Shown here in pieces: positions 11,325 to 23,885 of a stretch of 64,000 nt of DNA; position 1 is the stretch's first letter, and each line of letters opens with the position of its first letter. The translations under genes and the position numbers were made by a program. The DNA is from Trema orientale (taxonomy: Eukaryota > Streptophyta > Magnoliopsida > Rosales > Cannabaceae), in NCBI GenBank assembly GCA_002914845.1, contig JXTC01000047.1:1147890-1211889 (forward strand), given 5' to 3'. The notes below the pieces were generated by a model. It was not told the DNA's origin and ran no database searches. It worked only from the letters and a program-made list of their open reading frames with translations.

Positions 11325-12647
11325 TGTTGGGATATTTGCCCTAAAAAACAGATTTCCAATTATACTCTTTGAGTATAAACAACTTTCTCTTATATGCAAT
11401 TATGATATTTGCTAGATTAAACTATCTTAGTTAAATAGTTTATTTATCTGAAAAAAATTCCATGACTTTATTTGTGTATAAAGAAACAAATATGATTAAG
11501 TGTTAATTATGGGGAGACTTGTTTCTTTATCTAAGTCTAAATGAATTAGTTCACAATCTGTAAATAAAGGTGGAATACTTTATTTACTATAGATTATAGT
11601 ATTTGTCTATCTCAACGGGAATAATATGTCTCAAATCATTGAAGTATGTGACTTCTGATAGAAACACTAATACAATATAAACAAGTTATGTGTATTGAAC
11701 TGGACCAGGCAATATAAAGAATTGGAGTGTCGTAACTCAGTTCTTACATTACCACAAACTAGCTCTTAGCATATAGATCTTAATCCTTGATGTTTGACTG
11801 GACTTGCTTTTATGAGTTGTAGCCTTTTGATTTATTAAAAGACTAACCTCTATAAAATTAGAGGTGAACTCTGGCATATTGGAGGTTATGGGTTATGAAT
11901 TGATGAAAATACTAAATAGTTAAGGACACTATACATTAATGCCAGTTTAGGTTCTTTCAAGATTCATGGAATAATCAAATCTAAGATCTTAGTATTCACT
12001 TTGTGAATTGGTTGATAATTTTGTCTAAATGGCCATTGAGAACAAAATTATCNNNNNNNNNNNNNNNNNNNNNNNNNNNNNNNNNNNNNNNNNNNNNNNN
12101 NNNNNNNNNNNNNNNNNNNNNNNNNNNNNNNNNNNNNNNNNNNNNNNNNNNNNNNNNNNNNNNNNNNNNNNNNNNNNNNNNNNNNNNNNNNNNNNNNNNN
12201 NNNNNNNNNNNNNNNNNNNNNNNNNNNNNNNNNNNNNNNNNNNNNNNNNNNNNNNNNNNNNNNNNNNNNNNNNNNNNNNNNNNNNNNNNNNNNNNNNNNN
12301 NNNNNNNNNNNNGTGCCCACTCACTTAATCAACCAAGAGCAAGAGCATAGACAAGAAGATCTAGGGTTGGAGGTTTGATCACCGTCAACAAGGAGATCAA
12401 GAAGGAGCACGCTACAAGAGGTAAACCCTAATCCCATCTCTAGAGTTTATACATCTAGATTTGATTTATGTTATACATGATCCTTTATATGATATATGCA
12501 TGTAATATGGTTATGAAAACTGTTTTCATGTAAAAATTTTAAAACCTAAATCCGCTATTTTTCTGCTGCGTTCATGATGTGATCATGTGTTTTTCCATAG
12601 TCTGCATGCATGTATGTTTTTGCCCTAAGTGTTAGACAATTCCAGCA
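11325..12647. mobile_element. Copia-type LTR (solo or collapsed) nested in the left gypsy LTR, with assembly gap
   Basis: The insert begins TGTTGGGATATTTGCC and ends TTCCAGCA, the inverted ends common in plant copia LTRs. It interrupts the gypsy LTR between GTTGG (11320-11324) and GTCGG (12648-12652), a 5 bp target duplication with one change. The uninterrupted site is visible in the other LTR near 19165. No coding sequence is seen. The 260 Ns inside prevent a firm decision between a solo LTR and a larger collapsed element. Confidence 0.7.
12053..12312. other. Assembly gap (Ns)
   Basis: 260 unknown bases. Frames reported across it are meaningless. Confidence 1.
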
Positions 12648-13049
12648 GTCGGAGATTGCCAGAATTTCGGCGTTTTTTCGCCGTTAACGAGAGAGAGAAT
12701 CGGGAGGGAGGAGAGAGAAAGTTGAGGGGTGAGTGAGCTACAGGCCACGTGTCAGCTCCTTAAAGAGTTGTGTAATTTAAAAAAATTGCACGTAAATCCC
12801 TACCATTCTAAATTTCTTTCAAATTCGCCTTTTTTATTTGCAATTTATTCCCTCTTTCAAAAAATTTCACAGTTTAACCCAAATTCAAAATTTAATTTAA
12901 TTTATTTATTTTTTTAAAAAAATTTGGTCAAAAGACCAGTTTGCCCTTACAAAAATTAAGGCGTTTTACACCTTTCCCTCCTTAAAAAAATTTCATCCCG
13001 AAATTCAAATACAAGGCATAAATTCATAGTACAACCTCAAGATGAAAAT

Positions 13050-16000
13050 TAAACAAGTGAGGATATTTATCGTGTATCTCTGTCTTGAGTTCCCAAGTGT
13101 CTTCTTCTTTCTTGTGGTGATTTCAAAGAACTTTTATAAGTAGAATTTCTCTATTGCGAAGCACTTTGAGTTCTCTTCCCAATATTTGAGCTGTTTCCTC
13201 TTCATAAGTAACATCCTCTTGAATTGGTATTTCTACATACTAGATTGCATGTGATGGGTCAGGAATGTATTTCCTCAGCATTGAAATATGAAAGACATTA
13301 TGCATATGACCCAACTGTGGCAGTAAGTCCAATAGATATGCTACTGGACCAATTCTTTCAGTAATCATAACTGGCCCAATGTACCTTAGAGCTAACTTTC
13401 TTTTAACTCCAAATCTAGTGACTCCGTGCCTTAGTGTGACTTTTAGAAATACTTGATCACCAACATCAAACTCTATTTCTCGTCTTAGGGGATCCTCATA
13501 GCTCTTTTGATGACTTTGAACAACCTTAAGTCTTTCTCTTATCATGTTGACCTTCTCAGTAGTCTCCTGTATCAATTTTAGCCTAAGAGTAACTCACTTC
13601 TCTGCATCAGCCTAACACAAGGGCGACCTGTATGTTCTCTCATATAACACCTCATATAGAGCCATACCCAAATTGGTTTGGTAGCTATTATTGTATGCAA
13701 ATTCCACTAATGATAAATGATCATCCTAATTTCCACCAAAATCCAGTATACATAAGCGAAGCACATCCTCTAGAATCTGAATTGTCATCTTAGATTAGCC
13801 ATCTGTCTATGGGTGATGAGCTGTACTGAGATTTAGTTCTGTTCCCAAAGCGTTCTACAAAGCTCTCCAGAACTTAGATGTAAACCTTGTATCTCTATCA
13901 GAAACTATGCTAAAAGGCACTCCATGTAAACGAATAATATGATCCATATAAAGACGACTGGGTTTATTGAGAGAAAAGTCAATCCAAATCGGTATAAAGT
14001 GGGTAGTCTTAGTCATTCGATCAACAATCACCCAAACTGCATCATTTTTCCTTGAGTCCTTGGCAATCCTATTATAAAATCCATAGTAATCATATCCCAT
14101 TTCCATTTCAAAATAGGCAATGGCTGAAGTAACTCAGCTGGTCTTTCATGTTCTGCTTTAACTTGTTGACATGTCATACACTTAGCTATAAAAGTGGCTA
14201 CATCTTGTTTCATGCCTTTCTACCAATACTGTCTCTTTAAGTCATGGTACATCTTAGTACTACTAGGATGTACTACAAATTTGGGTTTGTGAGCATCAGT
14301 CAAGATAGTCTCTCAAGGTGTGATCATTAGCTACAGCTAACTTTCCATTGAAAAGTACAAATCCTTCTTTATTAGTACTCCAACCATCTAGTTGCTCACT
14401 ATTCTAGAGTTGGTTCTAGATTTTTCTCAATTCTTGATCTTGCCAGTGACTCTGCTGAACTATCTAGATAAGTGAGGGAGTAGCCATTATATTGCTAATA
14501 TAAGCAATATCATTTTTCTAGTAGTACTCCAAATTGTAATCACCAATAGTGACTGAATTTTTTCACCCTTCAAGTATCAAGGAAGCAAGAATACCATGAG
14601 ATTTACGGCTCAAAGCATCTGCTACTATATTTGCTTTTCCAAGATGATACTGAAGATTGAAATCATAGTCCTCCATATACTCAATCCATCTCCTCTGTCT
14701 CAAGTTCAAGTTTTATTGATTGAAGAGATATTTCAAACTCTTGTGATTAGAGTAGATATCAAATTTAATGCCATACGAGTAATATCTCCAGATCTTGAGA
14801 GCGAAGATTATAACTGCCAATTCTAAATCATGAGCGAGGTAGTTCTTTTCATATGGTTTCAACTGACAAGAAGCATAAGCTACAACTCTGCCATTCTGCA
14901 TCGAAACACATCCTAATCCTGAACCAGAAGCTTCTGTGTACAACACATAAGGTTACTACTATCAGGGACAATCAAAATAGGTGCAGTCTCAGTTTCTCCT
15001 TCAATTTCATGAATGTTGTCTCACACTCGTCATTCCAAGCAAACTTGACATCTTTTCTGGTTAACTTGGTTAAAGGCAATGCGATGCTCGAGAAGTTCTC
15101 CACAAAACAACGATAATACCCTACTAAACTAAGGAAACTCTGCACTTTAGTAACATTTCCCAGTCTCTCCCATCCTAGAATAGACTCTATCTTAGAGGGG
15201 TCGACTGAGATATAATTTTAAGAAATCACATGCCCCGAGAATTTTACTCCTGTCATCTAGAAATCGTATTTCGATCTCTTGGCATATAACTGATGATCTC
15301 TTAATATCTAAAGCACGATTCTTAAGTATTCAACATGTTCTTCCTGAGTCTTAGAATAGATCAATATATCGTCAATAAATACAACTACAAATCTATCCAA
15401 GTAAGACCTGAAGATTCTATTTGTAAAATCCATAAATGCTGCAGGTTTATTCATCAATCCGAAAGGCATAACTAGAAACTAAAAATAACCATATTGAGTC
15501 CTGAATACTATTTTTGGTATATTTTCTTCACGAATCTTTAGTTGGTGATATCCATACCTCAAGTCTATCTTTGAAAAGATTATAGATCTACCGAGTTGAT
15601 CAAACAACTCATCAATCCTTAGTAAAGGATATTTATTCTTTACTATAAACTAGTTTAGTTTCCTATAGTCCACACAAAGTCTGAGTGTACCATCAGCTTT
15701 CTTGGCAAAAAGAGCTGGAGAACCCCAGTGAGAGGTACTACTTCTGATGAACCCTTTTGACAATAGGTCATCTAGTTATTTCCTTAATTCAGTCATCTCT
15801 TCAGGTGCCATTCGATAAGTGGGAATAAAAACTAAGTTAATACAGAATTCAGTCTCTCTATAAGGTGGTAATCTAGATAAATTCTCTGAAAAAATATCTG
15901 GAAACTCATTAACCACTGATATCCATGGATATTGATCTGCAGTTCCAGTCTCACCATCAATAGTAAACAGACTTCCATAACTTTCCAATTTCTTTCTCCG

Positions 16001-17600
16001 ACTAATACACGCTCTCAGAAGAGGGCTAGGTTTCATTGGATTCAAACTAGCTTAATACATAACTAAATACCCATGTTCAGAATGAAGAGTCACTTTCCTA
16101 CTATAACAATCCACTATAGCATGATATTTGGACAACCAGTCTATACCAAGAATCGTATCAAATTGATACATAGGTATCACAATTAGATTAGCCAATAATT
16201 CACAGCCATCAATAACGACAGAACACGAGTTGCATATGGTAGACACACCATAGAAATTTCCCAAAGGGGTATCACGATTCAAAGGAGGGTCAAAAGTTTC
16301 AGATTTCAAAACCCAACATACTAACAAACAACACAGATATGAAAGAATGCGATGCACTGGTATCAAATAACATATGAGCCCAATAGTGATAAAGTAAGAT
16401 CACACCGTCAACCACTCTAAGTCCTAGCTGATCATATCCCTCTGTCCCGGTGACTGAATAGGCTTGAGCTTTTACTTTTCCTTTGTTTCCTCTGCCTCTT
16501 CACAGATGGCTACTGCTAGATCCAGGAGTACTATTATTGGACTGACTATAACCTCCTTGTGTTCCAGATACCTGAGGGGTCTAGCACCCTGTGATGTAGG
16601 TAGAACCCTAAGGACAATATTGGTGCTGAACAGGAGAGTTGAAAGTCGGAGCTGAGCTTTGGAAATGAGCATGCCTAGTTTGCAGATCAAGAATGGGTGT
16701 CAAGGCTGCCTAGCTTCCCTATGGTCCTATGGTGGTCGGTGGTGAATTGTGTAAAAGATAGGAGCAATTTCTCCTAAAATAACCCTGTTGACTGCAGTTG
16801 TGGTAGGAATATGGAGCAAAGCATTTACTCCATAATGAAACAAAACTACCACTGTGTCCACTGCTCTGTCAATCCTGTCCTTGTCATTGGCTCTTTCTCA
16901 TTTTTTGGTTATTAACTTTCCCTTTATTTTCACCAGTAGTTCCTCTATCACCAATCAACGTAGCCTCAATCCTCTGAGCTATATTGTATGCCTCAATAAG
17001 TGTAGTGACTAAAAATAGTTCAACTCTACTACTAATCTCTGGCCTCAAGTTGGTTTTGGACTGAATCACTTGAAGTCTCGAATGGGTTCCCAGTGTGTGG
17101 ACATACTGAGAAAGTTCCACAAACCTTGCATAATATTCATCGACAGTCATACTACCTTGACGCAGATTGTTGTATTATTTCAGTATCTCATTCACATGGT
17201 CATCATTAGCATACTACCCTTTAAACATTTCATCAAACTGTTCCCAAGTTATAGTTGTAGTGTCTTGAGTCAACTTGATAGTGTTCCACCATGATCAACA
17301 TCATCCTGTAGTAAGTACATTGCAAAGCTCACTCTAAACTCTGCTGGCACTGCTAGGATGTCAAATTTCTTTTGAACTTCCCTAAGCCATCTCAGTGTGG
17401 CCGCGGTAGCGTGTTCTCTATAAAAGTTTGGTGGGTTCAGCTTACAAAAGTCCTTGAAGCTTTTAGACCGGTTGTTTTCAGGACTTGGCCTTGTCATGAG
17501 ACCTGGTATTCTCTACATAGCTTCCTGGAGAGCACCAACAAGATCAAAAACATGTGGCTCTTGTTGTGGAGAAGCATCTTGTTTTCTCTCAGGTTGAGGT
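13050..17600 (-). pseudogene. gag-pol remains of the gypsy element
   Basis: Recognisable stretches include an integrase-tail block (GDQVFLKV, then HNVFHISMLRKY), integrase core pieces with MDFIIGLPRT and VSDRDTRFTSKFW, an H2C2-type piece with MTCQQVK, RNase H text ([12 protein letters not shown] and [10 protein letters not shown]), a protease text with IDWLSKYHA, and a gag text with MTVDEYYARF. The whole is broken in many places and cannot be functional. Confidence 0.9.
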
Positions 17601-17765
17601 ACTCTTCTTCTTAGAGGTATTTTCTTGATCTGCATTTCAATATGTCCAATGTATTAGTAAGATGATGATGATGCACATTTTATGTAAAGAAATATCCAGT
17701 CTAGCTCAATGAGTGATACACTCCGAGTATTTTAAATTAAAACTGTGCTTTGATGCCAATTTTTC

Positions 17766-19494
17766 TGTCACGGCCCAAGGCTGGGGTTAGTGACAGAATG
17801 GATATTTCATAAAATAGAAATATTGGAAAATATTTTAAAAATGAATAAAAAATGCGCGAAACTTTTAATTTTTCAACTGGCCTCGATAAAATATTTAATT
17901 GAAAGAAAACCCTACAGTTATGCATCACTTATTAAACATAGGCAGTAAATAAAACATGTGTTTAATAGTCATATATCGAGCAATTATCTTACACCCAAGC
18001 ATAGACATAAGTTATACAAATCATGTCCAAATCTCACAAATAAGCTTACTCAGTTATAATTAAATCCAAATTCCTACTCAAGTCTATAATCCACAAATCT
18101 CGTAGGAATTTACCCAAATATAAATAAACTAAGCCGACAATGCCTCGATTTAAGTCTCTCTATCCAGATCACACTGAATGCCATCGTAGGGGAAGAAGGG
18201 GAGGTGAACTAATGCTCAGTAGAGAATTGATTGTAAGTTTTTATATATAATAAATATACTCACATTGAAGGTCGTGCATGGTTAGTAGTTCATTCAAAAC
18301 AATTCATAAAATCCAAGTGGAAATGATAATCCAATAGTTCAAACATTCTAAACAATTGTAAAATATCTATCAAAACTAGTACATATATATATTCAAGCCA
18401 ACATATAACTATATATGCAATCATGATGTCTGAGATATCCTAATGGGTCACTCGTAAGTCTGAGCCCCTATAAAGGTTCCCGTAAGTCTGAGCGCCTAAC
18501 ATGGGGTATTGTAAGTCCGATGGCTGCGTAAGTATGTGAATGTATGCAAATGTCATATGAATGACAGAATAAGGATATGCACAATTTCCATAAAATCACA
18601 AAATAACCATGTAGTATTCTTTAATCAAACCACTTTTAGTCTTCAAAAAGCTGAGTTCTCAAATCATTTTGAATTTTCTAAAAATTTCGGCAGCATGACA
18701 ACCATTTTTTATCAAAACCCAAAAATTCAATTTCCTGTAGAAAATAATTCAAAACAGTATATATGAAACGCCAACCAGTATGACATGCCTCCCAGGCAGT
18801 TTATATCTCAAATCAGATCAAAAATAGATATAAACATAATTTTTACAATTCAGTCTGATCGAAAAGTTAACTTCGAAACTATTTATACACAAAATTGTTC
18901 GACGAGATAGAAATTGAACGGAGCAGAATCGAGCTGCGAGACACCTACTAGGAGATTGCCCGTGAGGAGACAAGTCGAACGAGACCAATTTCACGGCGAA
19001 ACGTTGCCTGAATCGCCCCCGGCATCGGAAAAGCAGTCGCGGCTTCTTGGCATCATTGGCGGCGAATAGAGCCGTTTCAAGCGATAGGAGTGGTGGCGCT
19101 AGCTTTGTCTGGTCCTAGACCGTCGACTCTAGGTGGTTGCACGGCTTGAAGATTGCCAAAGAGGCTCGTCGGAGATCGTCAGAATTTCGGCCTTTTTTTG
19201 CCATTAACGAGAGAGAGAATCGGGAGGGAGGAGAGAGAAAGCTGAGGGGTGAGTGAGCTACAGGCCACGTGTCAGCTCCCTAAAGCACTGTGCAATTTTT
19301 TAAATTTTTTTAAAAAATTGCACATAAGTCCCTACCATTCCAAATTTCTTTCAAATTTGCCCTTTTTATTTGCAATTTAGTCCCTCTTTCAAAAAATTTC
19401 ACATTTTAACCCTAATTCAAAATTAAAATTTTTTTTTAAAAAAAATTTTGGTCAGAAGACCAGTTTGCCCTTACAAAAATTAAGGGGTTTTACA
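17766..19494 (-). repeat. Right LTR of the gypsy element
   Basis: Begins TGTCACGGCC and ends GGTTTTACA, about 1.7 kb. It has lost an internal ~400 bp relative to the left LTR and differs from it at roughly one base in ten by eye. Confidence 0.9.
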
Positions 19495-19713
19495 GTTCCT
19501 CTTGTCAATGGTTGAGACCACAAAAGCCTTATCGGTTTTGTAATGAGGAGGAGGACTGTAACCTTTGGCGCTGGGCGCAGGGGTGGTGTTTTCATTCCTT
19601 ACCAGACATTGCATAATGAAATTATCTTTTAAGACTCTCCCACCTTCGTATGAATGCATGCCCATGGCACATACCACTATTGTAACCTCGAAAAACATAC
19701 TTAAAAATCTCAT
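19495..19713 (-). pseudogene. Type B gene B2, 5' part, right of the gypsy insertion
   Basis: ATG at 19713 opens MRFLSMFFEVTIVV, a signal peptide to about residue 21, then SYEGGRVLKDNFIMQCL, an NTTPAPS stretch, HYKTDKAF and STIDKRN, where the reading frame runs into the LTR. The gypsy element thus entered inside the RNFAGG core. A TATA-like box remains upstream, so a read-through transcript ending in the LTR is possible, but the normal C-terminus cannot be made. Confidence 0.85.
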
Positions 19714-20280
19714 CTTGTTTTGGGGAATTGGACGTTTTTTTCCCCCTCTGGTTTGAGGTTAAAAAAGATTTGGAAGTTAATTAAGTGATCGATCGAGGAT
19801 TAGCTAAGAAAAAGAGGGGGAAAAATTAACCAAATTAGTATAGATTGATGGGATTAGCTAGCTATAGGATGATGACTTATAAAGGTGAAGAGGTCCTTTT
19901 TTTTTTTTTTTTTTTGAGGAAGTGAAGAGGGGTTTTTATATATATGTACTAAGTTTGCATGAATTTTCTAATTGCAAATACGTTTGCAGGGTTGACTCTT
20001 GTTAGCCCGAAAGAAGAAATTAAAGGAAATTATAGAGGGGAAACATAGAAGCATTTTTGACTTTTGACTTAATTGTGGTAGAACTATATAAAAATAAATA
20101 TATCTTTTTTTTTTTGAAAGATAAAAATAAATATATTGAATTGGTCATAATGGAAGAATTTGAAACCGAGTTGTTTTATTTTGTTTTATTTATGTTTGAA
20201 TATGAACCTCATGACAGTTGTGCAACATTTCTTTTTCTTTTCTTTTCTTTTTATTTTTCTGAACTTTTTTTATAACAATA
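19714..20280. other. 5' flank of type B copy B2, with TATA
   Basis: Colinear with the upstream regions of B3 (37953-38420) and B4 (56993-57500). A minus-strand TATA lies at 19933-19940 (plus strand TTTTTATA), and the block GGTTGACTCTTGTTAGCC near 19990 is shared by all type B copies. A poly-T run is near 19898-19915. No gene is supported. Confidence 0.6.
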
Positions 20281-21138
20281 GCACGCAGTATATACCTTAG
20301 CCACAATAAGTAGTTTTAATTAGAATTAAACCATCCTAATTATCAGCTCAAAAAAATAAATAAATACAAACCATCGTAATATAGTACAACGAAGTATATG
20401 CTATGCTCCCTCGTACCATCCTACTTAGGCCATTAATCACAAATTTAATAAATTCTTAATCTCTTGATTTCATTTTAGTTTCTCATAAATTCTAAGCTAA
20501 TAAAATATTGGTATATGTACTATTCGGAATAACCAAAGATTAGTAAATTAAGATCAATACTACTCTATAATTTTTCTTGTATATAATTAATAATTTCAAC
20601 AGTAGACCCGAGTCCTCACATCTAAGCAAGTTTCAAATTCAACGTCGGCAGGATATGAAACTCGGTGATCAGCAGTCTTTCGTACCCAACGTGGCCGTTT
20701 GGACTGACTTAATTAGCATTCTGTGTATTTAAGATTATCTATTCAGTACGTACGAGGTCAGGTCTTTTATACCTTAATTAATTCCTCTTCATATGGGATA
20801 TTTCTTAACCTCGTCACTTAGCTGCAATTTCGTATGTAGTTGCTTTGAACCTCGTCGTTAATTAACGTGCCAACCTTTCACACGACATTGTTAATAGTTT
20901 CGGACTTTGAAAGAGAATTCAAGTACTTTGTATTTGTATGCATGGAATACGGACTCAAAAATGAGAGTCTCCGACAGACAATTAACGGGAAGCACACGCG
21001 AAAAAAAGAAAAAAAAATGTGATTTCCATTAGTCCTACTCCATTATGATTCCTCGTTTGAGTTTTGACAATATTTTGCTCATTCAATTTCTTTCCCTGGT
21101 TTTAAAAAGAAAAAAGAAAATTAAGCATATATGGATAA
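20281..21138. repeat. Conserved cluster spacer, copy S1
   Basis: Non-coding block that recurs at 28124-28251 plus 32932-33800, at 38420-39229 and at 57500-58290. Landmarks are TACCTTAGCCACAA, AACAGTAGACCCGAGTCCTC and GGATATGAAACTCGGTGATC. It always follows the type B side of a unit. Short open frames in it are not consistently conserved. Confidence 0.65.
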
Positions 21139-23770
21139 TGTCACGACCAAAAATCCAAAACTGTGACTTTTTGTAATTTTATATGAAATTATAATAAAAT
21201 TTGATTTTACAAAATTTAAGAGAAATCAAGTATTAGGTATTATCGTATTAATCCTCACATTATTATAAATTTCATAATCATTAAAACTCTTATTAGTTTT
21301 AATTACTTAAGAAAAATACTCATAAAAGTTTATGAAAATTTCCAGTTATCTCTTTTGGAAACTTGTTGAGAAATCATAAACTTTGATAACTTGAGTTTAA
21401 CTGAAATATTTAATTCAATGTCCAAAATATATTACATAAAGTCGCTTGCAATTTTAAGTTCCCAAATTAACAACAAATTCATCCTCATACATCCACTTAC
21501 TAATCTTGGCTAATTAATTGAACAAGGAATTAAGAAAGACAACAAAGTATGAACACCCACCATGGATAAAGAGTAGAACAGCAAGTACAAGCTACGCAGC
21601 TTGTCTGATCACCGGGATTACTACTTCAATTAGATAAACACCTGAAAGTGGGAGAAGTAGGAGGTAAGCATTCACATGCTTAATAGAAATTTAATTAGCT
21701 TGTTGAATGGATGCAATTTTACCAAACCTGCACGGTTAATACTTTTTTCCGAAAATTCATTTACAAACCAAATTTATAAAACAATTAGTATCCTGAATAA
21801 TTACATATTCAAAACCAAAACTAAATCCACATACTTGTACATATCATAAATCAACCAAGTATATGATCGAGTGAGCTCTCATCTTCCCATCACGGCCCTG
21901 TAATACCTCTGTAGCAAAGGTACCCAGCATCCTAATATTACCTGTAGGTGTATCAGCCAAAAACCTGCGCATGGGCCTAAGTCTTTCACCTAGCACTGCA
22001 GCAACTCGTCAATGATCTAAACTACCATGATGTAATAATGGAACTCAAGTGTGTGATCCTATGGTATGTACAATATGTAGCCGTTCATAATAACCATGAA
22101 TCTAAAAATCAAATCATGCTTTAAAATTCAACTTGGCATTATTTTAGGATTTACTTTAACATAGACAACATACTGCTATTTTATCCCATAATCACGATAT
22201 AAAAATATGTAAAATAATCCACACAGTCCAATCTCATTATAATCCAATAATTTTCAACAATTTGTCAAACTATCGTGAAATCATGATTTTTCATAAATAA
22301 GTTTTAATGCAATTATAAATAAAAACAGATATAAAAATTAGGTAATTAAACCCTTACCTCAATATGATAGCTATACCAAGCTAACGACGCTCGAAGAAAC
22401 TCCCGTTAGTCAATTGGATATTCAAATAGCCGTTTCGGGATTCCGGTAAGCTCACTTGAAAAAGTGACCTTTTCACCAGAGCCTCAAATGAAAAAATAGA
22501 GGTCACCACTAAATTCAGAGCACCCAAAAACACCAAGTTAGACATATAATTTGTCAAAAGTAGGTCCCGATACGGGACTGGCCAATATACGCAAAACAGC
22601 ACTATTCACGAATCTCGTAATTTGTGTCATATCGAAACATAGCAATATTATCTATCAAAATTCATTTCTTGACCTCACTAAATCCAAATTTGAAATCAGA
22701 ATTCAATTTCGAGTTCTCGAGCCTTGAACGGGCTTTAAATCCAAGAATTACAAAAATGTCTCTTTTTAAAATTATTTTGAAAAATGTCCACTTTTTCCAC
22801 AGTATTTAGAAAAATTTTATTTTTTTGTTGATTATTTACAAAAATATCACTTTTCTAAAATATTTCAGAAAATATCATTATCACAGAATTATTTAGGAAA
22901 TTATCACTTTCAAAAATATTTGAAAAAGTATCAACTTCAATGATTATTTATAAAAAATGTCATTTTTGAAATAGTATTTTAGAAAGTAACAGTTTTCTAA
23001 TCTCAGCCCAAGGTCCAAATCTGAATAGTAACAGACTCTAGTCCAACACTATTCAATTTTACAAAAATATCACTTTTCATTCTAAATTAGAAAAATACCA
23101 CATTTTTCAATTCTAAAATTAACATGCTTTTAGATATCATTTTAACTTCTACCAACTGTAATTATTCATGGTTTTTAACTCTCTTTCTCTTCATATATTT
23201 ACCTCGGATAAATTAATTATCTAACAAAAAAAATTTACAAAAATATCACTTTTTAAAAAGTTGGTAAAAACGGTAAAAGTGGTGAAAATCTTACCAGAGA
23301 TGAATTTCATTGAGCTACCACTTGGAGGTGGTAAGTGACGACGAGATGAGACTCCACTCGCCGGAGGTGACAAAAACGGAGATCAGACGTTGAGAAACCG
23401 TGTTTTTGGCGTAATCTTTGGATGGCCGGATTTCGATCACGGAAGCTCCGATTCCGGCGAAACCAGTGGAGTTTCGATCGTCGGCGAGTCCTCTTTGGTA
23501 CAGGGTGACATGTGGGCCTAGCTGCTGCGGCATGTGGTAGCGGCAAGCTTCAACAGGAACCTCCGTTTTTCTCTCGTTTCCTCTCTTTTAAGCCTAATTA
23601 GTTGTGAGAATTTGGGTTTCAGAAGGCCTTTACATGCAAATTTCGGGCACTGTTGTAATTCAATAAAATATTTCAGATTTTTGAATATTTAATCCTAAAA
23701 TTTCTTAATTACGATAATACCATTGGTTACAAATTTTCTAAATTATCCTTAATACTTTACAGATTTTCCA
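21139..23770 (-). mobile_element. Solo LTR, Ty3/gypsy type
   Basis: Begins TGTCACGACC and ends TTTTCCA. It is flanked by GATAA (21134-21138) and AATAA (23771-23775), a 5 bp duplication with one change. The paralogous spacer at about 33683-33700 has the uninterrupted site (GGATAATATGAATG), so this insertion is specific to one copy of the duplicated spacer. It is about 2.6 kb with no coding parts. The orientation is inferred from the TGTCACG end, as in the element at 9537-19494. Confidence 0.78.
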
Positions 23771-23885
23771 AATAATATGAATGTAAAATTAACATCAACT
23801 ATTTTAATTTTAAGACAGTATCTAAAGAAAATTAGATAGAATCAAATTGATACACAATAGTAATTTAGACAGAAACTAGGTAAGG

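Larger units (their letters stand above)
9537..12970 (-). repeat. Left LTR of the gypsy element (with nested LTR)
   Basis: Begins TGTCACG and ends TTTTACA. Without the insertion at 11325-12647 it is about 2.1 kb. It retains about 400 bp (about 10620-11050) that the right LTR lacks. It contains a run of short degenerate 'CGTAAGTCCGAG' units near 10210-10290. Confidence 0.9.
9537..19494 (-). mobile_element. Ty3/gypsy LTR element, broken, inserted in type B gene B2
   Basis: About 10 kb fossil read on the minus strand. Its LTRs are at 17766-19494 (5' in its own sense) and 9537-12970 (3', enlarged by a nested copia-type LTR). Both ends are TG..CA, with the target duplication GTTCC. The primer-binding site resembles the initiator-Met tRNA type (TTGGCATCAAAGCAC, just left of 17766), and a purine tract lies beside 12971. 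In sense order the parts are gag (about 16850-17600), protease (about 16050-16400), reverse transcriptase (about 15100-16000), RNase H (about 14700-14950), integrase (about 13600-14450) and a chromodomain-like end (about 13080-13580), which suggests the Tekay/Del-type chromoviruses. The coding part is well broken (more than ten breaks). The LTRs differ by roughly a tenth by eye, so it is several million years old. Confidence 0.95.

Noticed and set aside
23307-23546. Basic protein of 72-79 residues in the solo LTR
   Set aside because: Two overlapping frames of similar length lie in a GC-richer part of an LTR and show no family likeness. Not a gene.
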